Assembly (NCBI RefSeq): GCF_946478805.1
Contig: NZ_CAMLDC010000007.1
Coordinates: 1 to 64,000 of the forward strand
Reading direction: 5' to 3'
From: an uncultured Fluviicola sp.
GTDB lineage: Bacteria; Bacteroidota; Bacteroidia; Flavobacteriales; Crocinitomicaceae
Length of the DNA: 64,000 nucleotides
Below, piece after piece: positions 37,303 to 45,702 of this stretch (its first letter is position 1; every line of letters starts with the position of its first letter). Made by a program: the position numbers and the translations under genes. Under the pieces are notes generated by a model. That model did no database searches. It was not told the origin of the DNA and saw nothing but the letters and a program-made list of their open reading frames with translations.

Positions 37303-37722
37303 TTATTGTACGATTTCTTTATTTCCGTAATCTTTTTCCGAAGCAAGGCTTCCGTCTTCTTTATAGAATTTCCAAAGACCTGACTCTACGTCCATATTGA
37401 ATTCACCGGTATAACGCATAGAACCGTTCGGGTAACGGACAAAAATAAATCCATGTTTCTTTCCGTTCACATATTCTGTCATGGAAAGTTCATTCCCTCG
37501 TTCATCGTAAAAGAACCAACGACCGTTTCTTAAACTGTTGTCGTCTTGCGGACCTTTGAATTTAACCGCTTTTCTACCCGGATAATACTCGGTGTAGATA
37601 CCATTCTTTATTTCTACCAGGTTGTCAGTAGTTTCCTTTTTGGGAGCTTTCTTCTCTTCTCCGCAACCAGTGATTGCAAGGGAAATGGATGCAATAAAAA
37701 TAAGACCGATTAAATGCTTCAT
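37303..37722 (-). CDS. MORN-repeat-like lipoprotein
   Basis: 139 residues. Lipobox LAITGC gives a lipid-anchored Cys20. Three to four MORN/YwqK-like units follow: GIYTEYYPGRKAVKFKG, LRNGRWFFYDERGNEL, KKHGFIFVRYPNGSMRYTG and ESGLWKFYKEDGSLASEK. MORN units of this type occur in many Bacteroidota surface proteins and in antitoxin-like YwqK proteins, and no function can be derived. Six bases ahead of dnaG, with its own promoter at 37742, so it probably leads the dnaG transcript. Confidence 0.75.
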   Translation of the reverse strand: MKHLIGLIFIASISLAITGCGEEKKAPKKETTDNLVEIKNGIYTEYYPGRKAVKFKGPQDDNSLRNGRWFFYDERGNELSMTEYVNGKKHGFIFVRYPNGSMRYTGEFNMDVESGLWKFYKEDGSLASEKDYGNKEIVQ

Positions 37723-37741
37723 GTTTGTTTTAATATTAATT

Positions 37742-37749
37742 CAAAGATA
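37742..37749 (-). promoter_or_regulatory. -7 box of lipoprotein-dnaG-mscS operon
   Basis: Read leftward TATCTTTG, an exact TAnnTTTG match, 19 bases before the lipoprotein ATG at 37722. Confidence 0.5.
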
Positions 37750-37807
37750 CTTAAGTTTTGTCTTTTTTAGAACGTAAATTTTGAATGATGCGTTGATTGG
37801 ATAAATG

Positions 37808-37871
37808 AAAAGGATGGAAAATTGAAGGCATTGAAGAGAGTTATCTTTTCCCAATCCCAATTTTTCAATTA
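37808..37871. repeat. Post-stop inverted repeat, divergent copy
   Basis: Immediately after the polyprenyl synthase stop: an AATTGAA/TTCAATT inverted pair of the same general type as those at 29272 and 38859, but more diverged. Probably a terminator. Confidence 0.4.
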
Positions 37872-38837
37872 CTTATCCCGCGTAACCGTATATTCCACCA
37901 ACCCGATCAAAGCTCTTTTGGATTCGGAGTCGGGGATATCTGTTAACAGATCCAATGCCTCGGTTTTTAATTCGATCATCCGGTTGTGAGCGTATTCAAT
38001 TCCGCCGGCTTCAATCACCAATTGGATAGCGCGATGAACATATTTCTTTTCTTCGTTATGATTTTTAACGATGTTCATCAATTCTTTACGAACAGCTTTC
38101 TCACTATGCTGCAAGGCATAAATCAAGGGTAAGGTTATTTTGCGTTCGCGGATATCATTTCCGGTCGGTTTACCGATATTCCCTGGAGTTCCGTAATCGA
38201 AAATATCGTCTTTCACCTGGAATGCCAACCCAACCAACTCTCCGAATTTACGCATGCGGTCAGCCATGTCTTCGCGGTCAACGGATGCAGCAGCAGATTC
38301 ACAAACTGTTGCAATCAGACTGGCTGTTTTCTGGCGGATCACCTCAAAGTAAACTTCTTCCGTAATATCCAGTTTTCGGGCTTTTTCAATCTGGAGTAAT
38401 TCTCCTTCACTCATTTCCCGAACAGCTCTGGCTACAATTTGAAGCGCACGAACATTATCGTTTTCAAGGGAATGAAGCAATACTCGTGAAAGCATGTAAT
38501 CGCCAACAAGAACGGCAATTTTATTTTTCCAAAGTGCATTTACAGAAAAGAATCCGCGACGTTCATTGGCGTCATCTACTACATCATCATGAACCAGCGT
38601 CGCTGTATGCAATAATTCCACTAAAGAAGCACTTTGATACGTTTTTTCATTGATCTCTCCAAGCATTTTTGCCGTCAGAAACAAGAACATGGGACGCATC
38701 TGCTTTCCTTTTCTTCGAATGATGTAATGGGTGATTTTGTCCAGTAAAGGAACTTTGGATTTCATGCTCTCATGGAAACGAACCTCGAAAAGTTTCATCT
38801 CGGTTTCTATGGGCGCTAAAATCTCCTGAACTGTCAT
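37869..38837 (-). CDS. ispB: Long-chain polyprenyl diphosphate synthase
   Basis: 322 residues, all helical, with both aspartate-rich motifs: HDDVVDDANERRG (first DDxxD, 84-88) and VKDDIFDYG (second, 209-213). KGKQMRPMFLFL carries the substrate-binding Lys and Arg. It extends farnesyl or geranylgeranyl diphosphate with isopentenyl diphosphate to make the side chain of menaquinone (octaprenyl or heptaprenyl). The chain length cannot be read. Its -7 box is 5 bases from the ATG, suggesting a leaderless message. Length is typical. Confidence 0.88.
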   Translation of the reverse strand: MTVQEILAPIETEMKLFEVRFHESMKSKVPLLDKITHYIIRRKGKQMRPMFLFLTAKMLGEINEKTYQSASLVELLHTATLVHDDVVDDANERRGFFSVNALWKNKIAVLVGDYMLSRVLLHSLENDNVRALQIVARAVREMSEGELLQIEKARKLDITEEVYFEVIRQKTASLIATVCESAAASVDREDMADRMRKFGELVGLAFQVKDDIFDYGTPGNIGKPTGNDIRERKITLPLIYALQHSEKAVRKELMNIVKNHNEEKKYVHRAIQLVIEAGGIEYAHNRMIELKTEALDLLTDIPDSESKRALIGLVEYTVTRDK

Positions 38838-38842
38838 GAATA

Positions 38843-38850
38843 CAAATGTA
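38843..38850 (-). promoter_or_regulatory. -7 box 5 bp from polyprenyl synthase start (near-leaderless)
   Basis: Read leftward TACATTTG, identical to the ppa -7 box, ending five bases before the ATG at 38837. A TTTG lies 22 bases upstream. Confidence 0.5.
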
Positions 38851-38858
38851 CTTTAATT

Positions 38859-38933
38859 CAAAAATCAAAATGCAAAATTCAAAAATTAAATCGGAGAGTT
38901 CTCTTGTCAATTCTCCATTCTACATTTTCGATT
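38859..38933. repeat. Post-stop AT-rich inverted repeat, copy 2
   Basis: The arm 38899-38933 matches 29358-29392 at about 31 of 35 positions and abuts the rlmN stop codon. Opposing AT-rich bases at 38859-38895 pair imperfectly with it. Confidence 0.65.
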
Positions 38934-40011
38934 AGACTGTTTTCAATACCCGCTTATCGATCATCTTGTTTTTGTTGGCCAACTGACCACAAGCTGCATC
39001 GATATCTTTTCCGCGGCTTCTGCGAACATTGACGATCAGGTTGCATTTTTCTTCCAGGAATCGGGCAAAGTCATCCACTTTTTGACGGTCTGCCTGGCGG
39101 TATTCACCGTCGTCTATCGGGTTGTATTCGATGATGTTGATTTTACAGGGAACAATTTTTGCAAAATCGGCCAGTTCTCTTGCGTCCTCCAATCCGTCGT
39201 TGAAATCCTTGAAAATGATGTATTCAAATGTGATCCGTGAATTGGTCTTTTCATGGAAATACAGCAAGGCTTCAGAAAGAGCTTCCAGGTTGTTGGTATC
39301 GTTGATATCCATGATCTTGGAGCGTTTCACATCATTTGCGGCATGAAGAGAAAGTGCGAGATTGAATTTTACCTGGTCGTCACCCAATTTCTTGATCATT
39401 TTGGCAATTCCGGCAGTGGAAACGGTGATTCGTTTCGGAGACATTCCCAAACCATTTTCATCGGTTAGGATTTCCGTGCTGCGAACCACATTTTTGTAAT
39501 TCAACAAAGGTTCTCCCATTCCCATGTAAACGATGTTGGAAAGGTTGGTGTTGTATTTGTCCGTTGCAAGATTTTTGAGATAAACCACTTGGTCCACGAT
39601 TTCTCCTGCACTCAGGTTACGCATCATTTTCAAACGACCCGTTGCACAAAATGCACAGGATAAGCTACAACCTACTTGTGAAGAAATACAAGCCGTCATT
39701 CGGTTTGTCGTGGGAATAAGCACACCTTCGATCACCTGGCTTTGTCCTTCGATCCCAAACGCACATTTGATCGTCTTGTCGACCGAAACCTGTTGGTCTT
39801 CTACCGTAATTCCATCAAAGTAAAAAGCTTCCTGCAGTTTTTCCTGCAAACTTTTCCCGATGTTCGCCATGGCGTTGAAATCATGGACATTTTTCTTCCA
39901 GATCCAATCATAAACCTGTTTTGCACGGAATGCAGGTTCCCCGAAGCCAACAACGGCTGCCTTCAGTTCTTCTAGGTTTAAATTTCTGATATTGATCAAT
40001 TTGGATGACAT
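38932..40011 (-). CDS. rlmN: 23S rRNA/tRNA adenine C2-methyltransferase (radical SAM)
   Basis: 359 residues. CSLSCAFC holds the radical-SAM cluster ligands (Cys115, Cys119, Cys122) and the second methylation cysteine is Cys341 in DAACGQLA. VVYLKNLATDKYNTNLSNIVYMGMGEP, SPKRITVSTAGIAKMIKKLG and FNLALSLHAAND are further RlmN landmarks. It methylates C2 of A2503 in 23S rRNA and adenine 37 in some tRNAs using two SAM molecules. Length and motif spacing are standard. It ends in the repeat at 38899. Confidence 0.94.
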   Translation of the reverse strand: MSSKLINIRNLNLEELKAAVVGFGEPAFRAKQVYDWIWKKNVHDFNAMANIGKSLQEKLQEAFYFDGITVEDQQVSVDKTIKCAFGIEGQSQVIEGVLIPTTNRMTACISSQVGCSLSCAFCATGRLKMMRNLSAGEIVDQVVYLKNLATDKYNTNLSNIVYMGMGEPLLNYKNVVRSTEILTDENGLGMSPKRITVSTAGIAKMIKKLGDDQVKFNLALSLHAANDVKRSKIMDINDTNNLEALSEALLYFHEKTNSRITFEYIIFKDFNDGLEDARELADFAKIVPCKINIIEYNPIDDGEYRQADRQKVDDFARFLEEKCNLIVNVRRSRGKDIDAACGQLANKNKMIDKRVLKTV

Positions 40012-40035
40012 GCTTTACTTCAATGAGGGTACAAC

Positions 40036-40080
40036 GCTTGCGCCATCGCTAAAGCTATTGGCGACTGCGATCAGCGCGGT
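40036..40080. other. GC-rich partial palindrome between rlmN and LTA-synthase-like gene
   Basis: A GC-rich island in an AT-rich gap, with GCGC/TCGC-type arms that pair imperfectly. Possibly a REP-like remnant or a terminator for the leftward LTA-synthase-like gene. Confidence 0.3.
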
Positions 40081-40127
40081 GCAAAGTTACGTTACTTTTC
40101 GGGTACAATCCTAGAAAAACCGAGAAC

Positions 40128-41999
40128 TTACAATTTTTTATAATCTTCGTAAAGGGTATTCAGGAAGTAAGAACAGTTTTTCTCTTCTTTTTTGAAAAGC
40201 TTTTGATCACCGAATGTGTTGTCACCGACAATCTTTTGTTCCATGTAATAAGTGAAGTTCCCTTTATCAGTTCCCCAGCCGTATCCACGGATAATTGCGT
40301 GGAATGCAAATTGCGGAACTTTCGGATTCATCAGGTCTTTACTGTACGGATATCGCGCAGGCTTCCCTTTCATTTGGTAAATCAGGGTCGCAGCAATGTC
40401 GGCTTGAGAACCTACTACATTCATGCGTTTTCCACGGTATGCTTTCTTGATAGGTTCTCCGTAAAATAATAAAGGAACGTGATAGAATTTCCCTCTTCCC
40501 GGATCAACCATTCCCGGAGAAGCATGCCCATGATCGGCAACAAAGACGAATAAGGTGTTTTTGTACCAAGGATATTTCTTACACTTATTAATGAATTCAC
40601 CTAAGCAATTGTCCGCGTAAACCAACGAATTCATGAAATCAGCTTCTTCACCGGTGAAATGTTTCCCTTTTCCTTTTGGTTGGTCGTATGGTGCATGCGT
40701 ACTGCCGGTGAAGGCACATTGGAAAAAGGGTTTTTTGTTGGTGTTGATTTCCTGAATCAGGAATTTGTACAGATCACGATCATAAAAATTCAGTTTTCCA
40801 CGCGGCAGGTCGGAAGGGAAGTCGGATTCGTCCTTTACCACATCAAACCCATGATCCATAAAGTATCCGCCGATGTTTCCGTATTTCAGGTCTCCACTAA
40901 AGATGTATGAACTGTGGTATCCCCAAGCTTCCATGTCTTCGTTCAGGCAATGCAGTTTGCGGTGTTTTTCGGGTTGCATGGAAATGGAAACTTCCGGTAA
41001 GGTATAATGACCGCTGAAAATACTTGAGTTTCCAATTTCGGAAGTAGTCCCGGTTGCGTAAATATTACTGAAAAGAACCCCGCTTTTTGTCAGCCTGTCA
41101 AAGTTTGGTGTTGCACCTTTATTGGGCCCCAAACTACCAATTGCCTCGGCCGACCATCCTTCCAAAACGATAAAAACAACATTCGGACGGTTGTTCTCCA
41201 GGAAATAATTCGAATGTTCTCTTGGGTAACTGTACCATTGTTCTACCGTTTCACGAGCCAGTTTTTTATCCACTTTCGGAATGAAGGCATCGATTTCAGA
41301 ACGGTTGTATAAGAGGTAACTTTTTCCAAAGAAGTAAAGCGAATTGATCGAAATGTCATTCACCACAGCTTTGTTGGAATAACTGGCGGCATTGATGTTT
41401 AAAGGAACAGGTTGGAAACCGCCTCTTAGGGACAGGAAAAAGAAAAAGATAGCGATTGCATAAGTTACAGGTACGGCGAGCCATTCAAACCAATGTCTGA
41501 CACTTGCTTTTTCAACTGCTTTTTTCTTGAAGAATATTCTGGAAATGAGTACGTAGATGACCAATTGGATTAAGGCATATAAAATGTACCAGAAGATCAT
41601 CGAATAATTTGCAGTTCGGGCAACTTCATCCGGATGGGACAAATGCATGAAAACACGCGAAGTCAGCTTGTGATTCCATTCGCCATATGCAACAATCTCA
41701 CCGGCTTGAACCAGGACCAGGAACACGATGGAACTCACCAATGTAATACGGAATAAGCGTCCCCACCATTTCCAATCACTGTAATATTGGATTAACCGGA
41801 ATAGGAATGGAATTGCCGAAAGTCCTGCTGCAGTTGCCAGGTCCAAACGGAATGAATAAATGAATGTCAGCAACCATTCTCCGAAACCGGCTTCCTTGAG
41901 TTTTCCAAAATGGTGGATTGAAAACAGGATCCGATGAATGTCAAAACAAACAATCCAGAAAAGAAGAAGTTTAAGTACATCACGAAATGGACGAAGCAT
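40128..41999 (-). CDS. LTA synthase/sulfatase-fold phosphoglycerol transferase-like protein
   Basis: 623 residues. Five hydrophobic helices occupy the first 200. The alkaline-phosphatase/sulfatase-fold catalytic domain (about 270-590) has VVFIVLEGWSAEAIGSLG (metal Glu), IYATGTTSEIGNSSIFSGHY (catalytic Thr in GTTSEIGNS) and TLFVFVADHGHASPG (Asp and His metal ligands). In Bacteroidota, which lack classical LTA, such enzymes act on membrane-derived glycans or surface lipids; the substrate is unknown. It has its own promoter and points away from the two-component pair. Confidence 0.83.
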   Translation of the reverse strand: MLRPFRDVLKLLLFWIVCFDIHRILFSIHHFGKLKEAGFGEWLLTFIYSFRLDLATAAGLSAIPFLFRLIQYYSDWKWWGRLFRITLVSSIVFLVLVQAGEIVAYGEWNHKLTSRVFMHLSHPDEVARTANYSMIFWYILYALIQLVIYVLISRIFFKKKAVEKASVRHWFEWLAVPVTYAIAIFFFFLSLRGGFQPVPLNINAASYSNKAVVNDISINSLYFFGKSYLLYNRSEIDAFIPKVDKKLARETVEQWYSYPREHSNYFLENNRPNVVFIVLEGWSAEAIGSLGPNKGATPNFDRLTKSGVLFSNIYATGTTSEIGNSSIFSGHYTLPEVSISMQPEKHRKLHCLNEDMEAWGYHSSYIFSGDLKYGNIGGYFMDHGFDVVKDESDFPSDLPRGKLNFYDRDLYKFLIQEINTNKKPFFQCAFTGSTHAPYDQPKGKGKHFTGEEADFMNSLVYADNCLGEFINKCKKYPWYKNTLFVFVADHGHASPGMVDPGRGKFYHVPLLFYGEPIKKAYRGKRMNVVGSQADIAATLIYQMKGKPARYPYSKDLMNPKVPQFAFHAIIRGYGWGTDKGNFTYYMEQKIVGDNTFGDQKLFKKEEKNCSYFLNTLYEDYKKL

Positions 42000-42017
42000 G
42001 CGATTTCAAATAGGACA

Positions 42018-42025
42018 CAAATTTA
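42018..42025 (-). promoter_or_regulatory. -7 box upstream of LTA-synthase-like gene
   Basis: Read leftward TAAATTTG, an exact TAnnTTTG match, 18 bases before the ATG at 41999. Confidence 0.5.
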
Positions 42026-42056
42026 AGCCTTATTTCTTACGAACGTTATTTTCATC

Positions 42057-42091
42057 TTCTCTTTTCACTTCTCCATTTTCCATTTTCAATG
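42057..42091. repeat. Dispersed AT-rich arm, copy 3
   Basis: A single arm matching 29358-29392 at about 31 of 35 positions. It lies between the divergent LTA-synthase-like gene and the response regulator, so it is not directly post-stop here. Confidence 0.6.
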
Positions 42092-42143
42092 CGTCTGGTG
42101 AAAATTCCAGTTTTTTTTCAGATTTTTAAAGGAACTTTGAATA

Positions 42144-42821
42144 ATGAAGGTATTGGTTGTAGAAGATGAAGTCGCTTTGCTGGATTCAATAGAACGTGCT
42201 TTGAAACAAGAAGGAGCTGTTGTTGAAACGGCTGTGAATCTGAATGAAGCATTGGATAAGGCATTGATCTATGAATACGATTGTATTTTATTGGACATTA
42301 ATCTGCCTGATGGAAGTGGTTTGAAGTTGCTGCAAGAACTGAAAAATCAGAATAAATCGGATGGTGTTTTGATTCTTTCCGCCCGAAATTCATTGGATGA
42401 CAAATTAGAGGGATTGAATTTGGGCGCGGACGATTATTTGACAAAACCATTTCATTTTTCGGAATTGATTGCGCGTATCCGTTCGATTATACGCCGGAAA
42501 AAGTTTGATGGAAATGCCATTGTTGAGGTCGGGAATCTCCAGGTGGATGTTACGAACCAATCAGTTACAATTCACAACCGGGTCGTTGTCCTTAATCGAA
42601 AAGAGTTCGCAATAATGATGTACCTGATTTCCAACAAAGGCAGATTGGTTTCCAAAACCGCATTGGCTGAACATGTTTGGGGAGATTATATTGACGAATC
42701 GGATAATTTTGAGTTTATCTATTCACAAATAAAGAACTTGCGAAAAAAAATGAATGACTTGGATTCGGGAATTGAAATTCAATCCATTTACGGAGTCGGT
42801 TACAAATTGGTAGAATCGTGA
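42144..42821 (+). CDS. OmpR-family response regulator
   Basis: 225 residues. The receiver domain (1-120) has the acidic pair near the start (VVEDE), phospho-acceptor Asp51 (YDCILLDINLPDGSG) and Lys in LTKPFHFSEL. The winged-helix output domain (130-225) has the typical hydrophobic and basic pattern (SKTALAEHVWGDYID, IYSQIKNLRKKMND, SIYGVGYKL). Its stop overlaps the kinase GTG start by four bases. Regulated genes are not known; a membrane-related stimulus is possible. Confidence 0.93.
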   Translation: MKVLVVEDEVALLDSIERALKQEGAVVETAVNLNEALDKALIYEYDCILLDINLPDGSGLKLLQELKNQNKSDGVLILSARNSLDDKLEGLNLGADDYLTKPFHFSELIARIRSIIRRKKFDGNAIVEVGNLQVDVTNQSVTIHNRVVVLNRKEFAIMMYLISNKGRLVSKTALAEHVWGDYIDESDNFEFIYSQIKNLRKKMNDLDSGIEIQSIYGVGYKLVES

Positions 42822-44089
42822 AATTGATCCAACGCACTATTGTCTATATGTCGGTTGCCTTGCTTATTGCTTTGACGGCTTGGGCATTCATTTTTTACAT
42901 CAACATGATCGATGAGGTACACGATAGTATCGATGATGGATTGGACAATTCCAAATTGCTGATCATTCACGAAGCCGGATTGGATTCAACCGTTCTCAGC
43001 AAACGGAATTTCGATGAAGGAAATTACGCCATTCATCCGATAGTCGAAAAAAAGGCATTGACTCATTTTGATGAGTACAAAGATACCTTGATGTACATGG
43101 AAAATGAAGACGATCTGGAACCCGTCCGATTGCTTACTACTGTTTTTGAGGCAAAAGAAAATGAGTTTTACCAATTGAAGGTCATTTCCTCTATGGTTGA
43201 AGAAGATGATTTGATAGAGGATTTATTCTATTCGTTGCTGTGGCTTTATTTGATTTTGCTTGCTACTGTTTTAGTCATAAACACACTTGTTTTAAGAAGC
43301 ATGTGGAAGCCGTTTTTCAAATTCCTGAACCAATTGAGTCAATTTAAACTCGGTAAAAATGAACAAGTTCAACCTGTTCAATCCAAAGTGACGGAGTTCC
43401 AACTGCTGAATAAAGTCATAACAGAAGTATTGGAGAGTAATATCCGTTCATACCACAATCAAAAACAACTGATTGAAAATACATCGCATGAACTTCAGAC
43501 TCCTTTGGCAATTGCTTTGAGTAAATTGCAATTGATGGCAGATAATCCCCAATTATCCGAAGAGGCAGTTACCGAAATATTCCAGACGATTGAAACGCTG
43601 GAGCGCCTGACACGCCTGAACAAGTCCCTGCTATTGCTTTCGAAAATTGAAAACAAGCAGTTTTTGAATGAGGAAGACATGCATTTCAATGAACTCATTC
43701 GAACAGTATTGGAAGATTTTCAGGATCAGATTGAATTCAAGGAATTGGAAGTGGTATTCCTTTCTGAAAGCGAATTGAACGCACAAATGAATCCTGAGTT
43801 GGCGCGAATTCTACTCACGAATCTGATTAAGAATGCAATCCGGCACAATTTAAAGAAGGGAAAAATCGAAATCCTGATCACGAACTCTTTCATTCAAATT
43901 TCCAATTCCGGGTTGCAGAAAGCTCTTGATCCGGAGAAAGTATTTCAACGATTTCATAAAGAATCGGATGATCAGTCATCTACAGGTCTTGGTCTGGCTA
44001 TTGTAAAATCAATTGTAACCATTTCTGGGTATCACATCAGTTATCACTATGCGTTAGGAATTCATCGGTTCACAGTAATATTCAGTTGA
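42818..44089 (+). CDS. Sensor histidine kinase
   Basis: 423 residues starting at a GTG that shares GTGA with the regulator stop. Two membrane helices (8-30 and about 138-158) flank a periplasmic sensor. HAMP-like spacing is not obvious. The HisKA region has IENTSHELQTPLAIALSK (phospho-acceptor His224), and the HATPase domain has LLTNLIKNAIRHN (N box), STGLGLAIVKSIV (G2) and a conserved FQRFHKES (F box). It forms a cognate pair with the upstream regulator. Length and domain order are standard. Confidence 0.92.
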   Translation: MKLIQRTIVYMSVALLIALTAWAFIFYINMIDEVHDSIDDGLDNSKLLIIHEAGLDSTVLSKRNFDEGNYAIHPIVEKKALTHFDEYKDTLMYMENEDDLEPVRLLTTVFEAKENEFYQLKVISSMVEEDDLIEDLFYSLLWLYLILLATVLVINTLVLRSMWKPFFKFLNQLSQFKLGKNEQVQPVQSKVTEFQLLNKVITEVLESNIRSYHNQKQLIENTSHELQTPLAIALSKLQLMADNPQLSEEAVTEIFQTIETLERLTRLNKSLLLLSKIENKQFLNEEDMHFNELIRTVLEDFQDQIEFKELEVVFLSESELNAQMNPELARILLTNLIKNAIRHNLKKGKIEILITNSFIQISNSGLQKALDPEKVFQRFHKESDDQSSTGLGLAIVKSIVTISGYHISYHYALGIHRFTVIFS

Positions 44090-44186
44090 AAGTTCAAAAG
44101 TTCAATCAAAAATTCGTTTGGACTTGATGCACTTTTTAGACTTTTTGAGCTTCCTTCAATTCCAGATTCTTTCCTGATTTGCCTCA

Positions 44187-44194
44187 TAAATTTG
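44187..44194 (+). promoter_or_regulatory. -7 box upstream of PepSY-like gene
   Basis: TAAATTTG, an exact TAnnTTTG match, 23 bases before the ATG at 44218. Confidence 0.5.
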
Positions 44195-44217
44195 TATCAC
44201 AATAAAAGATATAAGTT

Positions 44218-44673
44218 ATGAAAGGTTTAAAATTAATGGTGTGGGCTTTTTTGCCGATTGCATTCGGATCATGTGCAAGTACTATCGACCAACAGGAAAT
44301 CCCCTCTGTAGTAATCAATGCAGTGATGACCAGGTATCCTGATGCAACTGATTTGGAATGGGAGGTGAAAGATGGAACTTACGAAGCTGAATTTGATTTG
44401 GGAAAAGATGATTACGAAGTTTGGGTAAATCCGCAGGGAACAATTTTGAAAGTGGAGCAGGAAATTCGGATAAGCCAGATACCCGCAGCTGTTTTAAACA
44501 AAGTGAAATCCGATTTCGACGGTTTTAAAATGGATGATGCAAAACGGGTAGAGATTGCAAAAAACACGTATTACGAAATCGAACTGGAAGGAAAATTAGG
44601 AGATCAAAAAATCGTTTATTCTTCCAAAGGTGAGAAACAGGATCCGCTTGTATTGATGAAAATAGGAAAGTAG
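44218..44673 (+). CDS. PepSY-like lipoprotein
   Basis: 151 residues. A lipoprotein signal (lipobox IAFGSC, Cys19) precedes two PepSY-like repeats: SVVINAVMTRYPDATDLEWE with YEAEFDLGKDDYEVWVNPQG, then IPAAVLNKVKSDFDGFKMDD with YYEIELEGKLGDQ. PepSY-like proteins of Bacteroidota are periplasmic and of unknown function, thought to bind or inhibit other proteins. It lies 61 bases ahead of the DUF2490 gene in the same direction, so a joint role at the envelope is plausible. Confidence 0.78.
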   Translation: MKGLKLMVWAFLPIAFGSCASTIDQQEIPSVVINAVMTRYPDATDLEWEVKDGTYEAEFDLGKDDYEVWVNPQGTILKVEQEIRISQIPAAVLNKVKSDFDGFKMDDAKRVEIAKNTYYEIELEGKLGDQKIVYSSKGEKQDPLVLMKIGK

Positions 44674-44734
44674 TTTGCAAAGATGAAGTCGCGATAATTG
44701 ATAATTGTCCTGACTATCAGTTTAAAAAAAGTAA

Positions 44735-45517
44735 ATGCAAATGATGAAACTAAAAATAGTTCTTTTTCTTTTTTTATTGAAAGGTTGCTTTTCATTCGCG
44801 CAATTAACACCCCCCGGACTAGGTAGCAACTCAAAAATGAATTTGTGGTTTTCGATTGGTTTGGATCAGAAGCTGGATTCTGCGGGAAGATTTTCCTCGA
44901 TGACCTATTTTGGAATTGCGGGACAAAGTACAGTTGAAAACTCGAACGTTTTTGAGCACTTGGGGATTTTTGTCATCAATGAAGAAGTGAAGTTCAGATT
45001 CAAACCGACCTGGAGTGTTTCAGCAGCTGCAAGTTACCGGCATCAGAATGAATTTGAGAAAACATTCCCATATTTAGCCGCCGAAGATCAATTCAAACAA
45101 GAATTCCGTGTGTATTCACGTATTACCAAAAGTTGGAAGAAAAAAATAATTCCTTCAATCACATTCAGACAGGAATACCGCAAATTTGTTGATCCTGAAT
45201 TCAGGGATTGGAAAGTTTCTTCTGCTTTCAGGTCCCGTTTGAAATTTCAAAGTGAATTCGATCTCCTCTCAAATAAAAGGCTGAAAGCAATTTTAGGTTG
45301 TGAGTTTTTGTTTTCAACCGAGTTTCAAGAAAAACAACAGGAATGGAAGCATTTCGGATACGGAGAAACACGCCTGTCAGCTGTTATTTCGTATTCCTCC
45401 GGGAATCACAAAATCAGTTATAATATCGGATACATGAATGATCTGCTGCACGTTACCGCCGGTGAGAAGTCAGTCCATTACATTTCTACCAGCATTATCT
45501 TCAAGAACATCTTTTAA
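44735..45517 (+). CDS. DUF2490 outer-membrane beta-barrel protein
   Basis: 260 residues. Signal peptide (about 1-22, ending FSFAQ), then alternating hydrophobic and aromatic strands: MNLWFSIGLDQKLD, WSVSAAASYRHQNEFEKTF, EDQFKQEFRVYSRITKSWKK, ITFRQEYRKFVDPEFRDWKV and AVISYSSGNHKISYNIGY. This fits the DUF2490 family, predicted 10-12-strand outer-membrane barrels. No substrate is known. The start could be one of three nearby ATG codons (44735, 44741 or 44744). Confidence 0.78.
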   Translation: MQMMKLKIVLFLFLLKGCFSFAQLTPPGLGSNSKMNLWFSIGLDQKLDSAGRFSSMTYFGIAGQSTVENSNVFEHLGIFVINEEVKFRFKPTWSVSAAASYRHQNEFEKTFPYLAAEDQFKQEFRVYSRITKSWKKKIIPSITFRQEYRKFVDPEFRDWKVSSAFRSRLKFQSEFDLLSNKRLKAILGCEFLFSTEFQEKQQEWKHFGYGETRLSAVISYSSGNHKISYNIGYMNDLLHVTAGEKSVHYISTSIIFKNIF

Positions 45518-45523
45518 ACGAAG

Positions 45524-45612
45524 AATTGAGAATTGAAAAAGGGGGATGCACTGATCTTTAATTAACAGATAGCTCTCCTCTTGAATTATACATTTTCGAT
45601 TTTCAATCAATT
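45524..45612. repeat. Post-stop AT-rich inverted repeat, divergent copy
   Basis: Begins seven bases after the DUF2490 stop. Arms GAATTGAGAATTGAAAA and TTTTCGATTTTCAATC.. pair imperfectly and share TACATTTTCGATT with the copy at 38899-38933. Confidence 0.5.
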
Positions 45613-45623
45613 CAGAATTACTA

Positions 45624-45649
45624 TGTCAGTTTTCCTGTCAGCTTGTCTG
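45624..45649 (+). promoter_or_regulatory. TGTCAG direct repeats upstream of grpE
   Basis: TGTCAG at 45624-45629 and 45636-45641 with a related TGTCTG at 45644-45649, spaced 12 and 8 bases. They sit 12-37 bases upstream of the candidate sigma-54 promoter and could be an activator site. Confidence 0.4.
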
Positions 45650-45660
45650 TTTCTGCGCTA

Positions 45661-45675
45661 TGGCAAGGTAGTTGA
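45661..45675 (+). promoter_or_regulatory. Candidate sigma-54 promoter of grpE
   Basis: TGGCAAGGTAGTTGA has the -24/-12 spacing of sigma-54 promoters (TGGCAC-N5-TTGC), with GA rather than GC at -12. Transcription would begin near 45687, about 16 bases before the ATG. Confidence 0.4.
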
Positions 45676-45702
45676 CTAATCTGAATCAAAAAATTGACAA
45701 TA

